Shown here: positions 36,232 through 48,226 of the stretch, piece by piece
Layout: the number at the start of each line of letters is the position of its first letter
Numbering within the stretch: position 1 is the first letter of the stretch
NCBI RefSeq assembly: GCF_000513115.1
Contig: NZ_BAUU01000010.1
Span: forward strand, 1 to 64,000
DNA length: 64,000 nucleotides
Direction: 5' to 3'
From: Halalkalibacter hemicellulosilyticusJCM 9152
GTDB taxonomy: Bacteria; Bacillota; Bacilli; Bacillales; Bacillaceae_D
The notes under the pieces: generated by a model
The model's input: the letters and a program-made list of their open reading frames with translations, nothing else
Database searches by the model: none
What the model was told of the DNA's origin: nothing
Translations under genes and position numbers: made by a program

Positions 36232-38145
36232 ATGAAATATGAACAATTAGCTAAAGACATTATTGAAAGAGTCGGCGGAAAAGCAAATGTGAAGAGTGTG
36301 GTCCATTGTATTACACGTCTTCGCTTTAAGCTCAAAGACGAAAGCAAAGCTGAAACCGAAGCTTTAAAAAATATGGATGGCGTTGTCACGGTTATGAAGA
36401 GTGGCGGACAGTACCAAGTTGTTATCGGCAACCACGTGCCTGATGTTTACAAAGCGGTTACCGAAGTCGGTGGATTCGCAAGTCAAGCACAACAGGAAGA
36501 TGATGCTGAGGACGATAAAGGTGGAAGTTTATTTAATCGCTTTATTGATATTATCGCTAGTATTTTTACCCCTGTGCTCGGTGTTTTAGCAGCGACGGGT
36601 ATGATAAAAGGTTTTAATGCGCTTTTCTTAGCGACAGGACTATTAACGGAAGAACAAGGAACGTATATGATTTTAGATATTATTGGTGATTCATTATTCT
36701 ATTTCTTCCCGGTGTTCTTAGGTTACACAGCTATTAAGAAATTTGGAGGATCCCCATTTATTGGGATTGCGATTGGAGCATCACTCGTGTATCCAGCGAT
36801 TGAAGGGATTTTAGCTAGTGAACCACAGTATGTGTTGTTTGCTGGTACAGTGTTCGAATCACCTGTACACATTACATTCTTAGGTATTCCTGTTATTCTA
36901 ATGAGTTATGCAACTTCAGTTGTACCAATTATTTTAGCAGCTTACTTTGCTTCTAAAGTCGAGAAGCTTTTGAGAAAGGTTATTCCTGATGTAGTCAAAA
37001 TGTTCTTAGTCCCGTTCTTTACATTGCTTATTGTTGTTCCGCTGACATTTATCATCATTGGCCCAATTGCAACGTGGGCAAGTCAGCTTTTAGGACAAGC
37101 AACGATTTTCGTATATGATTTAAGTCCGGTCATTGCTGGGATATTCATCGGTGGGTTATGGCAAGTCGTTGTTATTTTTGGTTTGCATTGGGGACTTGTA
37201 CCGATTGCGATCAACAACTTAACGACAACAGGTTCGGATCCAGTATTGGCGATGATGTTTGCAACGACCTTCGCTCAAATTGGAGCAGTGTTAGGGGTTT
37301 ATTTAAAGACAACGAATCAGAATTTAAAAACATTAAGCATTCCAGCCTTTATTTCAGGGATCTTTGGGGTAACAGAGCCAGCTATTTACGGGGTAACGTT
37401 ACCGAAGAAAAAGCCATTTATCTTTAGCTGTATAGCTGCTGGTATTGGTGGTGCGATGATTGGTTTCTTTGGAGGTAGGGGGTATATGGTTGGTGGATTA
37501 GGTATTTTCCAAATTCCTACTTTCATCGGTCCAAATGGCTTAGATATGACCGTTTGGGGACCTGTTCTTGCGGCCATTCTAGCGTTTGTATTATCGCTTA
37601 TCGCAACCTATTTATTCGGTGGTGTGAACAAAGGTGAAACACCTGTAGAAGAAAGTGATTCAGCTGATCAACAGGCTCGAGAAGTCACGGTTGAAGCAGG
37701 TACAGTTCTTAGTCCGTTTACTGGGAAAGTGATTTCTTTATCAGAAGTGGAGGATGAGGCGTTTGCTACAGAGGCACTTGGGAAAGGTGTGGCAGTCGTA
37801 CCGACGGAAGGGAAGCTTGTCTCTCCAGTTTCAGGTACGGTATCTGTCTTATTCCCAACGAAACATGCAATAGGGATTACATCTGATAATGGTGCTGATA
37901 TTCTTATTCATGTTGGGATGGATACGGTTCAGTTACAAGGTAAGCATTTTACAGCTCATGTGAAGCAAGGTGAGCGTGTGGAAGTAGGACAGCTGTTAAC
38001 GGAATTTAATATTGAAAGAATTAAGGAAGCGGGCTTCTCCATTGCTACACCTGTTGTCATTACAAATCCTGATCAATTTGAATTGCTTACGACTGAAGAA
38101 CAAGACGTGAAGCAAGGAGATCGGTTAATAGAATTGAAGAAGTAA
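36232..38145 (+). CDS. bglP: Beta-glucoside PTS transporter, EIIBCA (BglP type)
   Basis: 637 aa with fused domains. EIIB (1-80) has phospho-Cys C26 (VVHCITRLRFKLKD); EIIC (about 100-460) has some ten membrane segments and the TEPAIYGV sugar-binding motif; EIIA (about 480-637) has phospho-His H560 (ILIHVGMDT). It imports and phosphorylates beta-glucosides such as salicin, arbutin or cellobiose. AGGAGG precedes the ATG. It is the first gene of an operon with two phospho-beta-glucosidases and is controlled by the RAT and cre upstream. Phosphate transfer from its EIIB to LicT would signal lack of substrate. Confidence 0.93.
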   Translation: MKYEQLAKDIIERVGGKANVKSVVHCITRLRFKLKDESKAETEALKNMDGVVTVMKSGGQYQVVIGNHVPDVYKAVTEVGGFASQAQQEDDAEDDKGGSLFNRFIDIIASIFTPVLGVLAATGMIKGFNALFLATGLLTEEQGTYMILDIIGDSLFYFFPVFLGYTAIKKFGGSPFIGIAIGASLVYPAIEGILASEPQYVLFAGTVFESPVHITFLGIPVILMSYATSVVPIILAAYFASKVEKLLRKVIPDVVKMFLVPFFTLLIVVPLTFIIIGPIATWASQLLGQATIFVYDLSPVIAGIFIGGLWQVVVIFGLHWGLVPIAINNLTTTGSDPVLAMMFATTFAQIGAVLGVYLKTTNQNLKTLSIPAFISGIFGVTEPAIYGVTLPKKKPFIFSCIAAGIGGAMIGFFGGRGYMVGGLGIFQIPTFIGPNGLDMTVWGPVLAAILAFVLSLIATYLFGGVNKGETPVEESDSADQQAREVTVEAGTVLSPFTGKVISLSEVEDEAFATEALGKGVAVVPTEGKLVSPVSGTVSVLFPTKHAIGITSDNGADILIHVGMDTVQLQGKHFTAHVKQGERVEVGQLLTEFNIERIKEAGFSIATPVVITNPDQFELLTTEEQDVKQGDRLIELKK

Positions 38146-38186
38146 ATAAGGCGAGCTGTTTAAAAAGAGAACACATCTATTATAGA

Positions 38187-41121
<2,935 letters not shown>

Positions 41122-41130
41122 TGAATGAAT

Positions 41131-41167
41131 AGCTAGCTTAAGGTAGTTTTCCTTGAGTTAGCTTTTT
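41131..41167 (+). terminator. Terminator of the PTS/GH1 operon
   Basis: AGCTAGCTTAAGG (41131-41143) pairs with CCTTGAGTTAGCT (41151-41163) with wobbles, and TTTTTT follows. Confidence 0.85.
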
Positions 41168-41316
41168 TACTGTTTAAACGTTATAGGTCATATTCTCTAC
41201 CTTTCCTCATAATCATACAGTTATTTAGTTCTGTTTTTTACTGAATGGCACAGTAGACATCTTATAAAATGTTAATATTAGTAAGTTGTGTTAATAGAGA
41301 TAAGGAGTGAGGAGAA

Positions 41317-42660
41317 ATGGAAAAAGTAAAATGGCTTTTATTTAGCGCTTCCGTTTTACTACTGGCAGCTTGTTCAAATAATACGAGTGTTGAAGAAGTA
41401 TTTGCATGGGGAATAGAGGCTCATGAGACAGTTGAGTCTATGCAGCTTGAAACGGAAGGGACAACGGAGTCGATTGATATCCAGTGGCTCGCTCAAATGA
41501 ATGTAGATGAAGGTGTATATTCTTTGCTATATGACGAGTATTTAGAAGTGTATAAAGATGATGAATTAGTTGTAGGGGTGATTGATGATGAGGAGCTTGA
41601 CGAATATAGCATTGGCTTTCTCATTGAGAAGGTCATTAACGAGTACGAGTATGTACTAAAGCGGTTTGATCATTATGTGGAAGATGTGAATGAAGCTTTT
41701 GAACTTGAAGTGGAAGAAGAGCACTATATCCTAACCTATAATGGTGACGATGAACAGCAACAGCAATTAGCTGAGCAGTTGGTAAATGATAGTATGAAGA
41801 TCCTTGTAGGGGAGGATGTTGAGATTATATCAGTTGATGTTGAACAGTTGGAGTTTACTTTCACGATAGATAAAGAAACCAATCTTATAGCAACATTTGA
41901 GCAAAAAGTGAGTCTTGATGTTCAATTTAATGACGAATGGTTTTTAGAGGATCGATTTTTATATGACGAGCATTTGACGACAACGTATACACAATATAAT
42001 GAAATGAATGAAATTGAAAGACCTGTACAAGCAGAAGCGACCGTAGCTGAAGTTGAGGATGATGCTATATCCATTGATCTTTCTGCAAAAGAGATTGAAG
42101 TCATTGAAGAAGAAGCAGCTACTTATGTTGATGCTCTAATTCAGGCGACGGTCTTTCAAAATGCTGATGGCTTTGGAGAAATAGTTGCCGGCTCAAGGTC
42201 AGATGACGACAAGCAGGCAGATGGTGAATTTCAAAGGGATTCCTTTGTTGAATTCTACCGTCAAAACACAAAAAGAAATATGGGCGATCATGTGAGTGAT
42301 GAATTAATTGATGAATTAGCAGATTCTTATATGAATGCATTGTCCCAGACAGATTACGAGGTGATTGATGCGCAGTTGATTGATGACGAGCAAATCATCG
42401 TTACGTTATCTATTACAGGCTTATTCGACTCCCTTATTATGTATGAAATTGAACATGAACTAACAGAGGCCATTGAATTAGGAGACGAAAATGTTGATAA
42501 TTGGTTGGAGTATCAAGTGGAATTAATGATTGATGCGTACAATGGACCGTTTGTCGAAGGCCAAACAACAGAAGCGACTGTGCACGTACTTCGTGACTCG
42601 GATGGGGCTTATCATGTGTTAATGCAAGATGAGTATTTGCTTGGTGGATTTGTGCAGTGA
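41317..42660 (+). CDS. Acidic lipoprotein with DUF6612-like and DUF5105-like domains
   Basis: 447 aa. Signal MEKVKWLLFSASVLLLAAC ends in lipobox LAAC. The first ~240 residues resemble the LppX/LolA-like fold of DUF6612 lipoproteins; residues ~265-447 (YVDALIQATVFQN...) resemble DUF5105. Very rich in Asp and Glu, as expected for surface proteins of alkaliphiles. Function unknown. AAGGAGTGAGGAG precedes the ATG. Single gene. The domain names are from memory of similar sequences and are tentative. Confidence 0.6.
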   Translation: MEKVKWLLFSASVLLLAACSNNTSVEEVFAWGIEAHETVESMQLETEGTTESIDIQWLAQMNVDEGVYSLLYDEYLEVYKDDELVVGVIDDEELDEYSIGFLIEKVINEYEYVLKRFDHYVEDVNEAFELEVEEEHYILTYNGDDEQQQQLAEQLVNDSMKILVGEDVEIISVDVEQLEFTFTIDKETNLIATFEQKVSLDVQFNDEWFLEDRFLYDEHLTTTYTQYNEMNEIERPVQAEATVAEVEDDAISIDLSAKEIEVIEEEAATYVDALIQATVFQNADGFGEIVAGSRSDDDKQADGEFQRDSFVEFYRQNTKRNMGDHVSDELIDELADSYMNALSQTDYEVIDAQLIDDEQIIVTLSITGLFDSLIMYEIEHELTEAIELGDENVDNWLEYQVELMIDAYNGPFVEGQTTEATVHVLRDSDGAYHVLMQDEYLLGGFVQ

Positions 42661-43003
42661 GTCTACTAATCGTTTAAAACGATTGACTGATTGATCAAAT
42701 GAGACAATCGTACATATATATGCCTTAGTTTCAACTGATCAAGGCTATATATATAGGGGAAATGAAAATCACCAGCCATCTAAATGAACTTTATGGTGGC
42801 TGGTGATTTGAACTTTTTACACTCAGACGTAGAAAGGGTTGTATCTTTGCATAAAAGAATTTTAAGTATGACCCCGTCCCGATAGCGATGGTTTTTCTCT
42901 TTCTTATGAAAGTATGTCGGGCGTAATTGAGCAATATAGAAGAAGTGACTTAGTGAAAAGGCTGTTATAATGATAGGAAGAAGGGAAAGGAGATGTGAAC
43001 AGA
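42661..43003. other. Intergenic region with strong hairpin
   Basis: 343 bp. AAATCACCAGCCA (42766-42778) pairs perfectly with TGGCTGGTGATTT (42797-42809), followed after four bases by TTTTT; this is the probable terminator of the lipoprotein gene. Nothing else recognised before the next ribosome binding site. Confidence 0.65.
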
Positions 43004-43372
43004 ATGAAGACTCAACTTCAAGCATTTATTGAAACATTTAATCAAGCTTTTGCAAATGTAGATTTAGATGTTATTGCGAATAGTGTAACAGATGATGTTG
43101 TTTGGAAGATGGTTGGAGATCGAACCGTTACCGGGAAAGAAGAGATGATTCGTTTGCTGAAGGAAATGGATGATGGACAGTCTTATAAGCTAACGATTGA
43201 GCATGTCATTACACATGGGACAACAGCGGCGGCTAATGGGAAAATGAAAACCGTTCGTTCATCTGGTGAAGTGAGAACATTTGAATTTTGTGATGTCTAT
43301 CAGCTAAATAAACATAAAGGTGGCAAGATTAAGACATTGACATCCTACGTTATGGAGGCAGTAGAGGAGTAA
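43004..43372 (+). CDS. NTF2-like/SnoaL-like small protein
   Basis: 122 aa alpha+beta cone fold: FIETFNQAFANVDLDVIANSVTDDVVWKMVGDRTVTGKEEMIRLLKEM. AAAGGAG is 11 nt before ATG 43004; a GTG at 42995 is too close to it. NTF2-like proteins include isomerases, hydrolases and binding proteins, so function is open. The next gene starts 1 bp after its stop, so the two are co-translated. Confidence 0.75.
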   Translation: MKTQLQAFIETFNQAFANVDLDVIANSVTDDVVWKMVGDRTVTGKEEMIRLLKEMDDGQSYKLTIEHVITHGTTAAANGKMKTVRSSGEVRTFEFCDVYQLNKHKGGKIKTLTSYVMEAVEE

Positions 43373-43373
43373 T

Positions 43374-43964
43374 ATGATTGAGCGTAAAGTCATTTATTCA
43401 CAAATGGTCTCACTTGACGGATATATCGAAGGACCCCAGCATGAAATCGATTGGGGAAAACCAGGTGAACAATTGTTTCGACATTTCAATGAACAAGAAA
43501 AGGTCTTTGATACACATCTATACGGACGAAAAACATATGAGAATATGAGAGATTATTGGTCAGAACGAGGACAGGCCCGTGATGCATCGAAAGACGAAGT
43601 GGCATTTGCACGTATATGGAATGAGATCAAAAAAGTTGTGTTTTCAAATACGCTTAAGAAGGTAGAAGGCAATAGCATACTCGTTCACAATGATATCGAA
43701 GCTGTCATCAATCAATTAAAGGAACAACGAGGGAAGCATATGTCACTTGGTGGAGCAACGCTTGCTGAAACGTTTATGAATTTAGGGTTGATCGATGAAT
43801 ATCATTTATACATTCATCCTATTCTTCTCGGTGGAGGACGCCGTTTGTTTCCTAGTTTGCGAGCGAAAACAAACCTAAAGCTGATTGATTCAAAGGTGTT
43901 CGATCAGACTGTGGTGATGCTACGTTATACTCCGATAAAAAAGCATACAAAAGAGGAAGGTTGA
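43374..43964 (+). CDS. Dihydrofolate-reductase-like protein (RibD C-terminal domain)
   Basis: 196 aa. Pattern YSQMVSLDGYIEGPQHEIDWGKPGEQLFRHFNE, then DTHLYGRKTYENMRDYW and LGGATLAETFMNLGLIDEYHLYIHPILLGGGRRLF, is that of the YyaP/YwjB-type RibD_C family, NADPH-dependent reductases of unknown substrate. Directly follows the NTF2-like gene. A second family member lies at 45983. Not a true FolA. Confidence 0.82.
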   Translation: MIERKVIYSQMVSLDGYIEGPQHEIDWGKPGEQLFRHFNEQEKVFDTHLYGRKTYENMRDYWSERGQARDASKDEVAFARIWNEIKKVVFSNTLKKVEGNSILVHNDIEAVINQLKEQRGKHMSLGGATLAETFMNLGLIDEYHLYIHPILLGGGRRLFPSLRAKTNLKLIDSKVFDQTVVMLRYTPIKKHTKEEG

Positions 43965-43984
43965 GTTTCAGCTTTCCTCTTTTG
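43948..43984. terminator. Bidirectional terminator between convergent genes
   Basis: CAAAAGAGGAA (43948-43958) and TTCCTCTTTTG (43974-43984) form an 11-bp stem that overlaps the end of the DHFR-like gene and serves the convergent TetR gene as well. Confidence 0.65.
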
Positions 43985-43997
43985 CTGCGAGTTTAAA

Positions 43998-44588
43998 TCA
44001 TAAGTGTCGCTTAAATGTGTATATCGTTTCGGTAAGAACGTTCATCACATCTTTTAACTTCCTTGTGTAATCAGGCTGCTGAGCTAGCCAAAGCGCGGAT
44101 TCATTCATCGCCCCAGATAGAATATGAGTAAGAGCTTCGATGGAGGTCGGTTTAAGATGTCCGTTTTTTTGCATGGTGTGAAGCTGCTCATTTAGTAGCT
44201 TCATTGAATACAATGCATCCATTTGTCGCCATAACTCCCAGCCAAGAACGGCTGGGCCATCAATAAGGATGATTTGTCTATTTTCTTCATTTATAGCAGA
44301 TAGGATAAAAGCGTGACATCCGTTTAATAATTGCTCCCATACATCTGTGCTTGTTGCGGCCTCACTCTCAACCTTTTTAGCCATTTCGCTTTGTATTCTT
44401 TCAAATACAGTGAGAAATAAATTCTTTTTATTTGTAAAATGGTGATAGAGTGCGCCTCTTGTAACGCCAGCTTCTTTAACGAGCTCCTCAAGAGACGTTT
44501 TGTAATATCCTTGTGCCGTAAATTGTTTACGAGCTGTGTTAATTAGTGATTCAATCGTTGCTTCGGCTTCAGCTTTTGTTTTCTTCAT
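43998..44588 (-). CDS. TetR/AcrR-family regulator
   Basis: 196 aa. The N-terminal helix-turn-helix (about 10-60) reads TARKQFTAQGYYKTSLEELVKEAGVTRGALYHHFTNKKNLFLTVFE, the classic TetR signature. The C-terminal ligand-binding half is variable. It is the third minus-strand gene after the VOC and AlkD-like genes and probably ends that operon. A TetR-type 17-bp operator lies before the first gene (45870-45886), so it likely represses its own operon and perhaps the divergent DHFR-like gene. Confidence 0.87.
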   Translation of the reverse strand: MKKTKAEAEATIESLINTARKQFTAQGYYKTSLEELVKEAGVTRGALYHHFTNKKNLFLTVFERIQSEMAKKVESEAATSTDVWEQLLNGCHAFILSAINEENRQIILIDGPAVLGWELWRQMDALYSMKLLNEQLHTMQKNGHLKPTSIEALTHILSGAMNESALWLAQQPDYTRKLKDVMNVLTETIYTFKRHL

Positions 44589-44630
44589 TGTATGGATACC
44601 CCTTTTACATCATGTATGCTCTCCTATGGT

Positions 44631-45413
44631 TTACTTGAGATCATTTAATATGTTAAGTGCTCTCCCGTCTCCTTGCTTCTTTAATGTCCGTAAACCTTGC
44701 TGGATAACCCAATTGTTATAGTCAATGGAGCCTGTCATCACATGTTGAATCCAGCTTAACGTTTGTTCGGGATGGCTTTTCGTTAAATCATTGATATGGT
44801 TGGCAACTGATTTTCTGACATAAGGCGAAGGATCGTTTAATAACGGTTTGAGAAGCTGGAAGTGGTATGGAATTTCCCCTTTTAGTACATCAATCTTCTT
44901 CGCCCATGGTAGGCGAGGGCGCGTCCCTTCACTGACTAGACGGCGGACGTGAGAGTTTGAATCGTTTAACCATTTTGTTAAAATTTTTAATGTTTGATCT
45001 GGGTCATGAGCTAAGTATGGACGTATGGCATATTCTGCGGTATGTCGTTTTGTAATCTCATAAAGAGCTTGCATCGATAAATGATAATGGCTAAGACCAT
45101 ATGTTTCAACAAAGTGTGCAAGTGGCATGAGAAAGTATCCGTTTGTAAACATCCCTTCTTCTGTCTTGTTTTCCGGACCAAGGATGTTCATCAAAATGGC
45201 TAAAGCATCTGGATATCTATTTGGTAACTGTTTCTTCAAAGCTTGACTAATGACGGCTACCCTCGCTTTTAACTGTAGTGGTGAGACTTGTTGTTCGACA
45301 GAATGAATAAAGGCTTCGGACTGAAACGAAGGATAATGTGGAACGATTAGTTCTGAAAGATGATGAGCAAGCTCCTCGTTGAAATAGTTCTTTAAAGCTA
45401 CTGACTTTGTCAT
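44631..45413 (-). CDS. AlkD-like DNA alkylation repair protein
   Basis: 260 aa made of HEAT-like helical repeats: [57 protein letters not shown]. This is the AlkD/DNA-alkylation-repair family of DNA glycosylase-like proteins; the [10 protein letters not shown] segment is characteristic of a common subgroup. The ATG at 45413 overlaps the stop of the VOC gene (ATGA), which decides the start over one at 45428. Located in an operon with a detoxification-type protein and TetR. Confidence 0.82.
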   Translation of the reverse strand: MTKSVALKNYFNEELAHHLSELIVPHYPSFQSEAFIHSVEQQVSPLQLKARVAVISQALKKQLPNRYPDALAILMNILGPENKTEEGMFTNGYFLMPLAHFVETYGLSHYHLSMQALYEITKRHTAEYAIRPYLAHDPDQTLKILTKWLNDSNSHVRRLVSEGTRPRLPWAKKIDVLKGEIPYHFQLLKPLLNDPSPYVRKSVANHINDLTKSHPEQTLSWIQHVMTGSIDYNNWVIQQGLRTLKKQGDGRALNILNDLK

Positions 45414-45832
45414 GATTTTTCGTCCCAAATGTTTTCATTGTAATGCTGATTATACGTGTCGTCTGGAGGGATGATTTTAATGATATCAAGTAATATTCCA
45501 TTTGGATCACTCGTAATAAAGTGACGTTGACCAAACGCTTCATCACGAATATCTAAGTGTAGTGGTAATTTTTTCTTGTGGATTAATTCCTCGTAAAGCG
45601 TGTCAACATCATCGACTTCAATATTGAGAATAAGACCTTCAGTTTTTGCTCGGAATCCTTCCGGAATAGTCGCGTGAGAATCGTTTAGAAGGGCGAGTTC
45701 AAAAGAATTTCTTTGCAAGCTGACGTACCAATCGGCTTCAAATACCGCTTTAAAGTCAAAATGCGTTTGATAAAATTGGCTACTTTCGGTCATTTTGTTT
45801 GTTAATAGAACAGGGTAAAAGCTTTTCATCAT
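45410..45832 (-). CDS. VOC-family (glyoxalase/bleomycin-resistance-like) protein
   Basis: 140 aa with two beta-alpha-beta-beta-beta units: [46 protein letters not shown] and [21 protein letters not shown], then [22 protein letters not shown]. Members bind metals and act on thiol adducts or sequester drugs; the true substrate is unknown. First gene of a three-gene minus-strand operon with AlkD-like and TetR genes. GGAGGT precedes the ATG. Confidence 0.83.
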   Translation of the reverse strand: MMKSFYPVLLTNKMTESSQFYQTHFDFKAVFEADWYVSLQRNSFELALLNDSHATIPEGFRAKTEGLILNIEVDDVDTLYEELIHKKKLPLHLDIRDEAFGQRHFITSDPNGILLDIIKIIPPDDTYNQHYNENIWDEKS

Positions 45833-45869
45833 TTAGACCTCCTAGGAATATAAATATAATGGGAGTTTA

Positions 45870-45886
45870 ACATACGTACAGTATGT
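45870..45886. promoter_or_regulatory. Probable TetR operator
   Basis: ACATAC-N5-GTATGT, a 17-bp dyad of the size recognised by TetR-family dimers, lies 38 bp before the VOC start and ~97 bp before the divergent DHFR-like gene. The flanking GTATGTATGT extends the symmetry. Confidence 0.6.
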
Positions 45887-45982
45887 ATGTAAATAGAGCA
45901 ATAAAAAAGAAATATAGGAATCTACTTCTTGTTATGATGGTGACAACAGTAAAACGTCATTCTCTGGAAAGGATGAATATGA

Positions 45983-46546
45983 TTGAGAAAGGTTATTTTA
46001 TCAATGGTCATGTCTTTAGATGGGTTTATTGAAACGAGGAATAGAGATATTTCGTGGCATGTTTGGGATGATGAGATGCAAGCGTATATGGATGAATTAT
46101 TAGACGATATTGATACGTTGCTGTATGGTCGTGTGTCCTATGAAATGATGATTGATTATTGGCCTGCTGCGGAAATGAATGAACGAAACAGCGAAGAACA
46201 TCGTGCTTTTGCTCGAAAAATGAATTCGCTCGATAAAGTTGTTTTTTCTCATAGCCTAAACGAAGCAACGTGGAATGCACGCATTGTTAAGGAAAACATT
46301 GAAGATGAAATTCTTACTATGAAGCAGCAAGAAGGAAAGGATATTGTGTTGCTAGCGGGGCCTAATCTTGCAGCGACGTTGATCAAGCATGACGTTATAG
46401 ATGAGTATCGCATCATTGTGAATCCAGTTGTATTAGGTGAAGGTCAGCCGTTGTTTAAAGAAAGGCCACGAGCGATTGAGCTAGTGGATTCGAAGTCTTT
46501 TCAATGTGGAAATGTGTTACTCATTTATAAAGCAAAAAAAGATTAG
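45983..46546 (+). CDS. Dihydrofolate-reductase-like protein (RibD C-terminal domain), second copy
   Basis: 187 aa from a TTG; AAAGGA is 9 nt upstream. Pattern KVILSMVMSLDGFIETRNRDISWHVWDDEM, DTLLYGRVSYEMMIDYW and LLAGPNLAATLIKHDVIDEYRIIVNPVVLGEGQPLF. Same family as the protein at 43374 but clearly diverged. It precedes the DinB gene by 31 bp and probably shares its transcript. Confidence 0.82.
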   Translation: MRKVILSMVMSLDGFIETRNRDISWHVWDDEMQAYMDELLDDIDTLLYGRVSYEMMIDYWPAAEMNERNSEEHRAFARKMNSLDKVVFSHSLNEATWNARIVKENIEDEILTMKQQEGKDIVLLAGPNLAATLIKHDVIDEYRIIVNPVVLGEGQPLFKERPRAIELVDSKSFQCGNVLLIYKAKKD

Positions 46547-46577
46547 TTTTATATTTGGTAGAAGGAGGATTTTATAT

Positions 46578-47069
46578 ATGAATTTACAAAAAACATACGT
46601 TGAAGAATTCAAAAGGGAAATAGCGATGACACGAGATTCGTTGAAAAGAATACCGGAGGATAAGCTATCTTGGAAACCTCATGAGAAATCAATGTCATTA
46701 GGTCAATTAGCGTTACACATAGCATTAATCCCTGGCCAGTTAACACAACTGTTCAGTGAGCTTGAACGAGAGGTTCCGAATGTTCCGCTCCATGAGGCTA
46801 GATCAATTGATCAACTTTTACATGCATTAGATGAAAATGAAGAAATAGCGAGGAATCACTTAATGAACTGGAATGCAGAAGAGCTTGAAGCCGACTGGTC
46901 AATGGTTGATGGTGGACAAATACTTCTTACAGAACCACGATGGGTGATGATTCGCTCGTTAATGTTTAATCATTTGTATCATCATCGTGGGCAACTGACT
47001 GTTTACCTCCGCTTATTAAATATCTCTGTACCAGCTATTTATGGAGCAAGCGCCGATGAATTTGAATAA
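46578..47069 (+). CDS. DinB-like metal-binding four-helix protein
   Basis: 163 aa. The ATG at 46578 has AAGGAGG; the frame is open further upstream but overlaps the preceding gene. Helical bundle with His ligands in LGQLALHIALIPGQ and MFNHLYHHRGQLTVYLR, the DinB/YfiT metal site. Often thiol (bacillithiol) transferases or damage-inducible proteins of unknown role. Its closest context is the DHFR-like gene upstream. Confidence 0.82.
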   Translation: MNLQKTYVEEFKREIAMTRDSLKRIPEDKLSWKPHEKSMSLGQLALHIALIPGQLTQLFSELEREVPNVPLHEARSIDQLLHALDENEEIARNHLMNWNAEELEADWSMVDGGQILLTEPRWVMIRSLMFNHLYHHRGQLTVYLRLLNISVPAIYGASADEFE

Positions 47070-47243
47070 TATTTACAATGAAGAGTACTAAAAAAGATAA
47101 AACTACAATTTTTACGATTCGGCTACAAAGTGCTACTTCATTGAAAAATACTGTAAGAAGCATTTTGCTTTTCAAATGGACAGACATACATTTCAACATT
47201 GTGCGATATGTTTAGTGTGAGAAGCTAAAGGAGGAATCGTATA

Positions 47244-48038
47244 ATGAGTTCATTTGAACAAATAGCAGCATTTGAAAATGGGTTTTGGTTACAGGTGCTT
47301 GGTGATCATGCACGATTCATTCATGATGCGTTAGCACCAAGCGAAGGAGAGAAGATAGCAGAAGCTATGTATTTTATTGATGCATTTGATCAATTGCTTG
47401 CTAATGTGCAAGATGAAGACCCACTTATTTTAAGTAAAATTGCATCAGAGGAAGTTGTAAAATTAAGGGAGTATAAACTTAGTATTATTAAAGCGCATTT
47501 AATTGGTGAAATCAAAATTGGTTTAGGTCCTACGTTTCTTAACCATATGGTCAATGAGCTAGATGAATATATGATTATTTTAGAATATTTGACTAAAGGT
47601 GAGTCACCTCCAATGTTTCATGAGCTCCATCATCATTTAGTTTGGCTGTTGGATGCAGCTGGGCATGCTGGGGCCATTACAGATAACATGGATCGGATTG
47701 AAAAGAATATTCGCGATAAAAGTGGGGCATTTACGAAGGACTTTGAAGAGTTTTATTTAAAGGCAGTTGAATTAAAAGGATTTCTTCGAACGAATCTGTC
47801 GACTTTTCCTGCGTTAGATCGCTTTAACCATGATGTAGCATTAGAAATGCACCTTTTTCAAAGCTTTGTTGACGAAATCGAGGAGCTTGAACTAAGTAAA
47901 CAAGCGTTAGGGACATTTGCACCATTAATGGCTGACCATATGATGAGAGAGCAATGCTATTATTTAATCAAACTAGCAGAGTCAACGGACATAGAAGATC
48001 CCAATTGTGATCCGACAAAACCTCGGTTAGAATCGTAA
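47244..48038 (+). CDS. DUF2935 protein
   Basis: 264 aa, two similar four-helix halves. Each carries His/Glu patterns near its start and end: FWLQVLGDHARFIHDAL and HAGAITDNMD in the first, and VALEMHLFQSFVDEIEELE and MADHMMREQCYYL in the second. This matches DUF2935, a ferritin-like di-metal family found mainly in Bacillales and clostridia. Function unknown. AAAGGAGG precedes the ATG. Confidence 0.83.
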   Translation: MSSFEQIAAFENGFWLQVLGDHARFIHDALAPSEGEKIAEAMYFIDAFDQLLANVQDEDPLILSKIASEEVVKLREYKLSIIKAHLIGEIKIGLGPTFLNHMVNELDEYMIILEYLTKGESPPMFHELHHHLVWLLDAAGHAGAITDNMDRIEKNIRDKSGAFTKDFEEFYLKAVELKGFLRTNLSTFPALDRFNHDVALEMHLFQSFVDEIEELELSKQALGTFAPLMADHMMREQCYYLIKLAESTDIEDPNCDPTKPRLES

Positions 48039-48064
48039 TTTATGATTTTTCATCTAGTATGTAA

Positions 48065-48099
48065 GCTTAATACGAGTTCATTCTTGTATTAGGCTTTTT
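48065..48099 (+). terminator. Terminator of the DUF2935 gene
   Basis: GCTTAATACGAG (48065-48076) pairs with CTTGTATTAGGC (48083-48094) with wobbles, followed by TTTTT. Confidence 0.8.
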
Positions 48100-48226
48100 A
48101 AATGTTGTCATTAGGTAGAGCTTGTTTCATTCATAAATTAGTCACATTTATTTGGTTTAAGATCGTCTGATTATGTGAATAGAAGGGAGGAATTGAAATT
48201 TCAGATGCGGATGGAGGAAAAGGCTA

